Assembly (NCBI GenBank): GCA_934122215.1
Contig: CAKOWF010000013.1
Location: 1 to 27,457 of the forward strand
From: an uncultured Bacilli bacterium
Lineage (GTDB): Bacteria; Bacillota_I; Bacilli_A; RF39; UBA660
Direction: 5' to 3'
Length of the DNA stretch: 27,457 bases
The notes below the pieces were generated by a model. The model made no database searches. It worked only from the letters and a program-made list of their open reading frames with translations, and had not been told where the DNA came from. Made by a program: the position numbers and the translations under genes. Every line of letters starts with the position of its first letter. The first letter of the stretch is position 1. Below are positions 1 to 6,185 of this stretch, piece after piece.

Positions 1-650
1 TCATCTTTTTCTTTTGTTATCCAATTTATAAACATTGGATTTTGATTTAATCTTTCTATCTTCTCCATATAGTCAAGCACCACCTTATCCTTTTTTAATT
101 TCTTTAATTCTTCTAAATCCATATCTAACATTATTAAATATTTATTTTTTTCTATTCCTTCTTCATCTTCATTATATAATAATTCTTTATATTTTTCCAT
201 ATTTATTTCATATATTGTCAAATTTCTTATATATTCTTTATTCTCTTCATCTCTTACTTTATATATCCTTTTATATTTATTATCCTTTACTCCATAATTT
301 AAATTTATTTGGATTATATTTTTATCTTCATTATAATCTTCTCCTACTACTATTTCATTTTGATATATATTTGTTATTAAACAAAAATTTCTTACTTTTA
401 CATAATCTTGATAATATGTATTTACTTCTATTTCTATTTTTCCTTGTTTGGTTGTTACTAATAAATCTACTTCTTTTCCCCTTACATATATATTATTTGT
501 ATTTAAATTTAATGGTTGTAACTCTATATTTGTTATTTCTATATTTAATATTGTTTCTAATACTTTTTTTAGAATATTGAAATTTTCTTTTTTCATCATT
601 ATTTCTTTAAATGCTTTATCATATTTACAAGTATAGAATTTCTTTTTCAT
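1..650 (-). CDS. Rpn/PD-(D/E)XK nuclease family protein (putative transposase type), 3' end cut by window edge
   Basis: Reading the minus strand from ATG at 650 gives an uninterrupted frame of 216 codons that leaves the window at position 1, so the C-terminus is missing. A clear ribosome site (AGAGGTG) lies about 6 bases before the ATG. The protein starts MKKKFYTCKYDKAFKEIM. Residues 59-77 (KEVDLLVTTKQGKIEIEVN) fit the PD-(D/E)XK core: an acidic residue in the first strand (D62), a turn (G70), then E-x-N (E75/N77) where Rpn-family proteins have IExQ or IExN. The rest is charged and Lys-rich, ending in the helical region typical of the family. Rpn proteins are DNA endonucleases once annotated as transposases and linked to RecA-independent recombination; some are now linked to phage defence. 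The family is clear from pattern, but activity is not shown. It has its own promoter (673-701) and is separate from the divIVA unit upstream. Confidence 0.8.
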   Translation of the reverse strand, partial: MKKKFYTCKYDKAFKEIMMKKENFNILKKVLETILNIEITNIELQPLNLNTNNIYVRGKEVDLLVTTKQGKIEIEVNTYYQDYVKVRNFCLITNIYQNEIVVGEDYNEDKNIIQINLNYGVKDNKYKRIYKVRDEENKEYIRNLTIYEINMEKYKELLYNEDEEGIEKNKYLIMLDMDLEELKKLKKDKVVLDYMEKIERLNQNPMFINWITKEKD

Positions 651-672
651 GTTGTTCACCTCTTGGTGTTTT

Positions 673-701
673 AATTTATCAAACTTTATTTTCTTTTTCA
701 A
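673..701 (-). promoter_or_regulatory. Predicted sigma-A promoter of the Rpn-type nuclease gene
   Basis: On the minus strand a -35 box TTGAAA (696-701) and a -10 box TAAATT (673-678) are separated by 17 bases. A TG one base before the -10 makes it an extended -10. It sits about 20 bases upstream of the ATG at 650. Confidence 0.6.
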
Positions 702-768
702 ATATACATTTTTGTATTTTAGCAACTATTATTTAAACTATTTTATTATTTTAGTTATATCTATTTTA

Positions 769-783
769 CTATATTGAATATAG
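769..783. repeat. Perfect 15-bp palindrome upstream of the nuclease gene
   Basis: CTATATT-G-AATATAG is a perfect inverted repeat with one central base. It lies between the divIVA terminator and the nuclease promoter, five bases from a second palindrome (789-805). It has no T-tract, so it looks more like a protein-binding site than a terminator. In such AT-rich DNA chance cannot be excluded. Confidence 0.4.
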
Positions 784-788
784 ATAAT

Positions 789-805
789 TTAACTAAGTTA
801 GTTAA
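789..805. repeat. Perfect 17-bp palindrome TTAACTAA-G-TTAGTTAA
   Basis: Eight-base arms flank a single G. The motif resembles an operator for a dimeric regulator. Together with 769-783 it forms a pair upstream of the nuclease promoter. Confidence 0.45.
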
Positions 806-822
806 TTGGTATATTTTAAAAA

Positions 823-860
823 TAATAAAAAAAATAGTAAAATTTTTATTTTTACTATTT
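823..860 (-). terminator. Predicted intrinsic terminator after divIVA
   Basis: On the minus strand an 11-base-pair stem (AAATAGTAAAA / TTTTACTATTT, arms at 850-860 and 832-842) is followed by a run of T. The stem has only one G-C pair, so it is weak by itself. Position and T-tract support it. Confidence 0.5.
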
Positions 861-1332
861 ATAGTTCAACTTCATCCATTTCATCAACTACTTCTATTTG
901 AGCATTGATAATATCTTTAATTCTTCTTTTAAATATATTTATATTTCTTCTTAACATATTTGCTTCATTTTCTGCTTTTTCTGCTTTTAGTAAAGCTTCA
1001 TTAATTATTCTATTTGCTTTACCTTTGGCATCCTCCAAAATAGCCTCTGATTCATGATGTGCATTATATTTAATTTGCTCAGAAGTTTTTTCTGCCATTA
1101 CTATTGCTTTTTGTAATGTTCCTTCCATTTTTTCATATCTAGCTATTTTGTCTCTTAGTGCTTCATTTTCTTTTTCTAATCTACTTAATTCAGCTATTTT
1201 ATTGCTTTTTTCTTTATCTTCTTTTACCATTGCATCTACTTTAGCAATTACATTATCTAAAAATTTATTAACTTCTTCTGGATCGTATCCTCTTTTTACA
1301 ATACTAAACTTTTCCATTTTATTACCATTCAA
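859..1332 (-). CDS. divIVA: DivIVA-domain cell-division/polarity protein
   Basis: The 157-residue protein has the DivIVA N-terminal signature (FSIVKRGYDPEEVNKFLDNV, residues 9-28; compare FRGYDxDEVNxFLD in the family), followed by a long charged coiled coil (about 30-140) rich in Glu, Lys and Ala. DivIVA proteins bind curved membrane at poles and septa and recruit division or growth factors. The frame starts at 1332 and overlaps the end of sepF by 11 bases. An internal ATG at 1317 (MEKFSIVKRGYD), just after the sepF stop, matches the usual family start and may be the true one. Neither start has a strong ribosome site, so translational coupling to sepF is likely. The family usually runs to about 160-200 residues, so this one is slightly short. 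An AT-rich terminator follows the stop. Family call is firm; the exact start is not. Confidence 0.85.
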   Translation of the reverse strand: MNGNKMEKFSIVKRGYDPEEVNKFLDNVIAKVDAMVKEDKEKSNKIAELSRLEKENEALRDKIARYEKMEGTLQKAIVMAEKTSEQIKYNAHHESEAILEDAKGKANRIINEALLKAEKAENEANMLRRNINIFKRRIKDIINAQIEVVDEMDEVEL

Positions 1333-1732
1333 TATTTATATCAGTATTATCGTGGATGTCTTTTCCGGCAGTTTCACCACTTATTTTACCTTGTACACTT
1401 ATGTTATTTGGTGTACATAAGAAAATACCACCACCGATTTTTTGTAAATCTCCACCTATAGCATATATTGTTCCAGCTAAGAAATCAACAATTCTTTTTG
1501 CTTGATCAGAAGTTACTCTTTTTAAATTTACAACAACTGTATTTCTCATTTTTAAGTGATCAGCAATTTGTTGTGCTTCAGAATAAGCTCGTGGTTCTAA
1601 TAAAATCATTTTACTAAACCCTTCATTTTCATTTAAAGCTTCTTCAGGGTTTAATTCGTAATATTCATCTCCAGTTACATCATTTGAAAAAACATCATTA
1701 TCATTTGCTAAGATTTTTTTAAGTATTCCCAC
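1322..1732 (-). CDS. sepF: Cell division protein SepF
   Basis: The 136-residue protein contains the full SepF core: LEPRAYSEAQQIADHL (residues 45-60), VVVNLKRVTSDQAKRIVDFL (66-85), then a Gly-rich stretch ending GGIFLCTPNN. SepF binds FtsZ and the membrane and shapes the division septum in Gram-positive bacteria. The N-terminus MGILKKIL is a short amphipathic helix, as expected for membrane binding, and is followed by an acidic Asn/Glu-rich linker. The start is GTG at 1732, chosen because a strong GGGAGG ribosome site lies 8 bases upstream and the MGILKK start fits the family. It is co-transcribed with divIVA, with overlapping ends. In Bacillus subtilis ylmG and ylmH separate the two genes; here they are absent. 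Confidence 0.93.
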   Translation of the reverse strand: MGILKKILANDNDVFSNDVTGDEYYELNPEEALNENEGFSKMILLEPRAYSEAQQIADHLKMRNTVVVNLKRVTSDQAKRIVDFLAGTIYAIGGDLQKIGGGIFLCTPNNISVQGKISGETAGKDIHDNTDINIEW

Positions 1733-1771
1733 TTTGTATTCCTCCCTATCATATTCTACACTCTATAATTC

Positions 1772-1800
1772 ATTTTAACATATAAATCATAAAAATGAAA
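1772..1800 (-). promoter_or_regulatory. Predicted promoter of sepF-divIVA
   Basis: An extended -10 (TGTTAAAAT; hexamer at 1772-1777) lies 17 bases from a poor -35 (TTTCAT, 1795-1800). It is located about 40 bases before the GTG start of sepF, and no other gene intervenes. Confidence 0.45.
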
Positions 1801-1811
1801 CATTTTTTTAA

Positions 1812-2789
1812 TTAAATTAAACTTTTTCTTGCATATATTTCTAAATTATATTTTGAATATATCTTTATTGTTTCTGAATTAGTTGTTTTAATAAATCCTA
1901 ATCCTAAAATAACAATATCGTTGTTTTCATTTATTCTTATTATATATTCATATAAATTATCTTTATTTAATTCTTTATATTTTCTATCTATTTTTAAATT
2001 ATTTGACATATAAAAAGTAAAATTATTATTAGATGTTTCCATCATAAGAATATCTTCTATAATAATTGTTTGTTTATCTTTTACCTGATATGTAATTGGT
2101 TTTATCTCTTTCTTACACATTATTTTTTTTAGTGTTTCAGTTTCTACTTCATTTATGATATTACCACTTTCAATAATTCCTGGTGTATCTATAATAGTAA
2201 GTTCTTCGTTAAAAGGTATTTCAATTGAATCTATGGTAGTTGATGGTAACATGCTTGTTGTAATAGTTTGATTAATATCTGAATAATTATAAATTAATTT
2301 ATTTATTAATGTTGATTTTCCAACGTTACTATATCCTACTATATAAACATTTTTATCTTTTTTATATTGATAAATTTTTTCATATAATTCATCTAATCCT
2401 ATATTTTTATTACTACTAATTATTACTTTATCAATACATTTTATTCCATAATCATAATCTAACAATTTTTGGTTATTTACTTTATAAGGTATTGTATCTC
2501 TTTTTGTTAATACAAGTATAATATCATTGTTTAAATATTTAGTTATAAAATTTAAATCTTTATTTATATTTAGTATATCTACTACTAATAATACTAATGA
2601 ATTAGTTTCGTTTATTTTTTTTAATATTGGAATAAATTCATTATTTGTTTTTTCTATTTTTTGATATTCATTATAATTATTTATTCTAAAACATCTATTA
2701 CATAAAGTATGATCTAATGAAATAGTATATCCTTCCTTTTTTGAATCATCTACTTGGAGATAAGATCCACAACCTGTACATTTATTCAT
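1812..2789 (-). CDS. yqeH: YqeH family circularly permuted GTPase (30S ribosome assembly)
   Basis: The 325-residue protein starts with a zinc finger (C4, C7, C30, C33: CTGCG...CNRCF). The GTPase motifs follow in permuted order: G4 TKRD at 95-98, G5-like SSNK at 125-128, then G1 GYSNVGKST at 152-160 and G3 DTPG at 201-204. This G4-G5-G1-G3 order with an N-terminal zinc finger defines YqeH, which acts in assembly of the small ribosomal subunit. The roughly 110-residue C-terminal region is the beta-rich, RNA-binding-like part and is poorly conserved here. It is a little shorter than Bacillus subtilis YqeH (about 366 residues). The ATG at 2789 overlaps the end of yqeG by 8 bases, and its ribosome site (AAAGGT) lies inside yqeG, so the two are probably translationally coupled. 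Confidence 0.93.
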   Translation of the reverse strand: MNKCTGCGSYLQVDDSKKEGYTISLDHTLCNRCFRINNYNEYQKIEKTNNEFIPILKKINETNSLVLLVVDILNINKDLNFITKYLNNDIILVLTKRDTIPYKVNNQKLLDYDYGIKCIDKVIISSNKNIGLDELYEKIYQYKKDKNVYIVGYSNVGKSTLINKLIYNYSDINQTITTSMLPSTTIDSIEIPFNEELTIIDTPGIIESGNIINEVETETLKKIMCKKEIKPITYQVKDKQTIIIEDILMMETSNNNFTFYMSNNLKIDRKYKELNKDNLYEYIIRINENNDIVILGLGFIKTTNSETIKIYSKYNLEIYARKSLI

Positions 2790-3300
2790 AATATCTACCT
2801 TTAAAGAATAAATCGTGATCTTTTAAATTTTTCATAATTATTTTTTCTTTTATTCTTCCTGGTTTTACCCAAAATGGATCTTTTTTACTTACCGGATTTA
2901 TTAATATTGTAGTAATTCCTACTCTATTACCTCCAACTATATCTGTATTTAATTGATCACCAATTATAGCTACTTCATCTTCCTCTAATTTGTTATCTAT
3001 TAATACTTTTGCATAATTCTTTTTTCTAGGTTTTCTTGCTAGTGAAATGCTTTCTACATTAAGAGCATTTGCAAACATTTTTACTCTTAGTTTTGGGCTA
3101 TTTGAAAAGATAATTACTTTAAATTCTTTTTTTAATTCATTAAATAAATTAACTAATTTATCATTTACCTCTTTTACATTGTAAGGAACTAACGTATTAT
3201 CTAAGTCAAATAATAGACATTTTATTCCTTGTTGTTTTAAAGTTTCATAATTAATGTCATAAATACTTTTTTTATAAATATCTGGTACATATAGTTCCAT
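2782..3300 (-). CDS. yqeG: YqeG family HAD-IIIA phosphatase
   Basis: The 172-residue protein has all HAD motifs: motif I FDLDNTL (31-37, nucleophile D32 and acid D34), motif II FSNS (S66 region), a basic motif III (KPRKK, about 90-94) and motif IV GDQLNTD (114-120). Subfamily IIIA/YqeG matches the size and the start MELYVPDIYKKSIYDI. It is a predicted cytoplasmic phosphatase of unknown physiological substrate. In many Firmicutes it precedes yqeH in a ribosome- and metabolism-related operon (yqeG-yqeH-aroE-yqeI-nadD). Only the first two genes are kept together here. A strong ribosome site (AAGGAGG) and a near-consensus promoter support the start at 3300. Confidence 0.92.
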   Translation of the reverse strand: MELYVPDIYKKSIYDINYETLKQQGIKCLLFDLDNTLVPYNVKEVNDKLVNLFNELKKEFKVIIFSNSPKLRVKMFANALNVESISLARKPRKKNYAKVLIDNKLEEDEVAIIGDQLNTDIVGGNRVGITTILINPVSKKDPFWVKPGRIKEKIIMKNLKDHDLFFKGRYYE

Positions 3301-3324
3301 AACTTCTAGCCTCCTTATACACTA

Positions 3325-3353
3325 ATTCTAGCATATAAATCCTTATAAATCAA
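3325..3353 (-). promoter_or_regulatory. Predicted strong promoter of yqeG-yqeH
   Basis: On the minus strand TTGATT (3348-3353), a 17-base spacer and TAGAAT (3325-3330) preceded by TGC form a -35/extended -10 promoter. It lies about 25 bases before the yqeG ATG, leaving a very short leader. Confidence 0.7.
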
Positions 3354-3375
3354 TAAAAATATAATAATACTATTT

Positions 3376-4263
3376 TTATATTTTATTTTTTATTTTTCTT
3401 TTTTGAAATCCTAATTCTTGTGCTTTATAATGAACTGCACCTTCTGTCCTTCCAAGTATTTGAGCAATTTCAGCATATGTCATATTCATATAATTTTCTC
3501 TTAAAAATTTAATTTCTTTACCTTTCCAATATTTTGGCATTCTATAACTATACCCCATATTTCTAAGTAAATTAGATACTGACCATTCGCTTCTTTTCAA
3601 TGCTGATGAAATTTCACTATAATCTTTACCTAATTTAAACATACTTTCTGCTTTTCTAATTCCTTCATCTGTCCATTTACGATACCATAGTGGATTTTCA
3701 TCTAAATCTTTCATTCGTTTTTCTATTAACCATTTAGGTTCTTCACCTAGAATATTTTTTTCTAGATTTCTTGAATCCCATTCACTTTGATTTTTTTCTA
3801 GGAATTTTATTAAGTCTTCTAAAGATACAACATAGTAAGATCTATTTTTTGTTAATCTTTTTTTCTTTAAATTTAATCCTAATTTGACCCATGTTATAGT
3901 TATCCTATCACGACTAACATTTAATAGTTCATTTATATCTGACACTGTTAGAAATTCACTATTATTTTTAATCATTGATCCAAGATTCATCCTAACAGCT
4001 TGTTCTTTTAATGACATTGGAGTCCTTTTTAATTTTTTTGCTATAGATTCAATAGATTGATATCCCCATAATTCTTCCAAGATTTCCTGTTCTTCTTTTG
4101 TCCATTTTCTTCTATCTTGAATTAGTGTTATACCTAATCTTTTAGCTTTTAAATAAATTGCATTTTCTGTTTTTTCCATTTTTTTAGCTATTTCAGAAAT
4201 ATGATATTTTTCTGATAATTTTTTTAACATTTCTACTTCTTCATTAGACCAAGTTTGTGACAT
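3376..4263 (-). CDS. DNA-binding protein with four Myb/SANT-like HTH repeats
   Basis: This 295-residue protein has four Trp-led helical repeats of about 45 residues, starting WSNEEVEML (W5), WTKEEQEIL (W54), WTDEGIRKA (W197) and WKGKEIKFL (W246). Each ends in a recognition-helix pattern such as RTEGAVHYKAQELGF. Between repeats 2 and 3, residues 103-157 (FLTVSDINELLNVSRDRI...) look like an excisionase/MerR-type winged helix. This makes it a multi-site DNA-binding protein, probably a regulator; its targets are unknown. Similar multi-repeat SANT/Myb proteins occur in Firmicutes and their phages. The start at 4263 is supported by GAAGGTG just upstream. It lies 25 bases after cls with no room for a promoter, so it is probably read from the cls promoter. 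No strong terminator was seen after it. Confidence 0.75.
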   Translation of the reverse strand: MSQTWSNEEVEMLKKLSEKYHISEIAKKMEKTENAIYLKAKRLGITLIQDRRKWTKEEQEILEELWGYQSIESIAKKLKRTPMSLKEQAVRMNLGSMIKNNSEFLTVSDINELLNVSRDRITITWVKLGLNLKKKRLTKNRSYYVVSLEDLIKFLEKNQSEWDSRNLEKNILGEEPKWLIEKRMKDLDENPLWYRKWTDEGIRKAESMFKLGKDYSEISSALKRSEWSVSNLLRNMGYSYRMPKYWKGKEIKFLRENYMNMTYAEIAQILGRTEGAVHYKAQELGFQKRKIKNKI

Positions 4264-4288
4264 TTTTCACCTTCTAAAACTTTCTTTT

Positions 4289-5806
4289 TTACATAAGTGG
4301 AGCAAAAAATCTTAATATAACTCCTATTATTTTTTTTATTAAACTAAATTTTTTAATATTTTTTTTATCTATTATAATTGATTCTTTTAAAGTATTTTCA
4401 AAGTCTTCTTTTATTTCCTTTATACAGTCATGTTTATATATATAACATCCACATTCAAAGTGTAGATATAAACTCCTATAATCCAAATTAATTGTTCCTA
4501 CTACTGCTTTATCATCATCACTTATAAACATTTTTGAATGAATAAATCCATATTTATATTCATATATTTTTACATTTGTTTTTAAAAGTTCTTCATAATA
4601 ACTTCTACCTAAATAATATACTAATTTTTTATCTGGTATATGAGGCATTATTATTCTTACATCAATTCCTTTTTTTGAAGCATATTTAATAGCATTCAGT
4701 AATTCATCATCAGGTATTAAATAAGGTGTTGATATATATACATATTCCTTTGCATTATTTATAATATCCATATATACATTTTTACCTACTGGTTCCCCAT
4801 CTAGCGGATTATCACCATATGGCATAACAAATCCGTTTTCTTTTGTTTTATTTTTAGTAATATAAGGTTCATAACTTTCATTATTTTTTTCATCTACATT
4901 CCACATTTCTAAGAACATAGTTGTAAAACTATTTACAGCATCACCGGTTATTTTAATTGCTGTATCTTTCCATACTCCGAATCTTATTTTTTTATTTACA
5001 TATTCATCTGCTAGGTTAACTCCACCAGTATATGCGATATTACCATCAATTACTACTATTTTTCTATGATCTCTATTATTTTGATATGTTGATATAATAG
5101 CTGTTACTGGAGAAAACATTTTAGCTTTTATTCCAAATTTTTTTAAGGTTTCAGGATAATCATAAGGTATTCCATTAAAAGGACACATTCCATCGTACAT
5201 AAATCTTACTTCCACACCTTCATTAACTTTTTCTTTCAATATTTCAATTATTGAATCTAAAAGTACACCTTCTGCTACTATAAAATATTCTAAAAAAATA
5301 AATTTTTTTGCTTTTTTTAGTTCTTCTTTTAAATCTTCAAATTGTAATTCTCCACTTTTAAAATATTTTATATCACTTGCTTTATACATTGGATAATGAC
5401 CATAATTATTCATATAATTAACTAAAAAAATTATATTTTTATCATCTATATTTAGTGGTTCTTGTTTTAAATATTTTAAACTTTCATTTTTGTTTTCATT
5501 TAGTTTTTTTTCTAATATTTTTACACTTATTTGTAATTGTAAAAACATATATATTAATGAACCAATTCCTGGTATTCCTAATACTAAAATAATCCAAACT
5601 ATCTTATAATTTGTATTTTCTTTACAGATTAAAATATGTGCGACCAAAATAAAACTTAGTATAGTAAGTCCACCATATAATAATCCAATATATTGATAAC
5701 AAAATTTAAATGCAATTATTATTAATGATAATTGTATAAGAAACACTAATATTGCTAGTGTTAATCTATTGAATATTATTTTAAATGGTAATTTTAAAAA
5801 TTTCAT
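4289..5806 (-). CDS. cls: Cardiolipin synthase (phospholipase D superfamily)
   Basis: The 505-residue protein has N-terminal membrane segments (about 13-35, 40-60 and 68-90), the PLDc_N region, then two HKD catalytic motifs: H247-x-K249-x4-D254 (HRKIVVID) and H423-x-K425-x4-D430 (HSKMFISD). This is the classic bacterial cardiolipin synthase layout, and its length matches the family (about 480-510). It condenses two phosphatidylglycerol molecules to cardiolipin and glycerol at the membrane. Cardiolipin collects at curved poles and septa, the sites where DivIVA acts, but the genes are in separate units here. The start at 5806 has a TAGGTGAT ribosome site and a well-placed promoter. The gene is followed closely by the Myb-repeat gene. 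Confidence 0.95.
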   Translation of the reverse strand: MKFLKLPFKIIFNRLTLAILVFLIQLSLIIIAFKFCYQYIGLLYGGLTILSFILVAHILICKENTNYKIVWIILVLGIPGIGSLIYMFLQLQISVKILEKKLNENKNESLKYLKQEPLNIDDKNIIFLVNYMNNYGHYPMYKASDIKYFKSGELQFEDLKEELKKAKKFIFLEYFIVAEGVLLDSIIEILKEKVNEGVEVRFMYDGMCPFNGIPYDYPETLKKFGIKAKMFSPVTAIISTYQNNRDHRKIVVIDGNIAYTGGVNLADEYVNKKIRFGVWKDTAIKITGDAVNSFTTMFLEMWNVDEKNNESYEPYITKNKTKENGFVMPYGDNPLDGEPVGKNVYMDIINNAKEYVYISTPYLIPDDELLNAIKYASKKGIDVRIIMPHIPDKKLVYYLGRSYYEELLKTNVKIYEYKYGFIHSKMFISDDDKAVVGTINLDYRSLYLHFECGCYIYKHDCIKEIKEDFENTLKESIIIDKKNIKKFSLIKKIIGVILRFFAPLM

Positions 5807-5825
5807 AATATCACCTACATATTAT

Positions 5826-5854
5826 ATTTTATATACTTTTTTATTATATTTCAA
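5826..5854 (-). promoter_or_regulatory. Predicted strong promoter of cls and the Myb-repeat gene
   Basis: TTGAAA (5849-5854) and TAAAAT (5826-5831) are 17 bases apart on the minus strand, about 20 bases before the cls ATG. The -35 box is half of a small inverted repeat (TTTCA-AG-TGAAA, 5849-5860), a possible operator. Confidence 0.7.
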
Positions 5855-5880
5855 GTGAAATCAGTTATATATCAATTGTT

Positions 5881-6093
5881 TTATAATATTTTATTTCTTA
5901 TATCTATAATATAAATAATTATAGTTATTAATATACTTATTATAAAAGGTATATTACAATATGATATTCCTCCACCTCCTGTAGGATTACTTAACACTGA
6001 TATAAATAAAGTAATATGAAAAATATATCCAATAATATTAATTATTAAAAATACAAGACCAAATATTACTATATATTTTGCTATCTTTTCCAT
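5881..6093 (-). CDS. Small two-helix membrane protein, unknown function
   Basis: This 70-residue protein has two hydrophobic helices (about 7-33 and 48-64) separated by a loop with a run of four glycines (NPTGGGGISYC). It resembles no family I recognise. It is likely a real gene: it has a ribosome site (TTGGTGAT) at the right distance, a near-consensus promoter (6109-6137) directly upstream, and sits between two complete units. The gene upstream on the same strand ends in a terminator at 6141-6163, so it is transcribed independently of the transporter. Its 3' end abuts the cls promoter and no clear terminator follows, so some read-through into cls is possible. Confidence 0.65.
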   Translation of the reverse strand: MEKIAKYIVIFGLVFLIINIIGYIFHITLFISVLSNPTGGGGISYCNIPFIISILITIIIYIIDIRNKIL

Positions 6094-6108
6094 AGTATCA
6101 CCAAGTTT

Positions 6109-6137
6109 ATTATATTATTTTAATAAATATTTTTCAA
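6109..6137 (-). promoter_or_regulatory. Near-consensus promoter of the small membrane protein
   Basis: TTGAAA (6132-6137), a 17-base spacer and a perfect TATAAT (6109-6114) on the minus strand, about 16 bases before the ATG at 6093. This is among the best promoter matches in the window. Confidence 0.75.
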
Positions 6138-6140
6138 TAT

Positions 6141-6163
6141 AAAAGAAGTGAATATTCACTTCT
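6141..6163 (-). terminator. Predicted intrinsic terminator after the MATE-kinase gene
   Basis: AGAAGTGAATATTCACTTCT (6144-6163) is a perfect 20-bp palindrome followed on the minus strand by TTTTATATT. It lies 22 bases beyond the stop of the MATE gene and ends just before the promoter of the next gene. Confidence 0.7.
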
Positions 6164-6185
6164 CTACTATAATTATATAACTATA

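Noticed and set aside
35..580. Plus-strand open frame of 181 codons, rich in Leu, Ile, Tyr and Phe
   Set aside because: It is opposite the Rpn-type nuclease gene, whose frame has a family motif, ribosome site and promoter. The hydrophobic composition is what reverse-reading of a Lys/Glu/Asn-rich gene gives.
448..636. Second plus-strand frame opposite the nuclease gene
   Set aside because: No ribosome site or family pattern; antisense shadow.
1148..1420. Plus-strand frame of 90 codons
   Set aside because: Antisense to divIVA and the end of sepF, both well supported.
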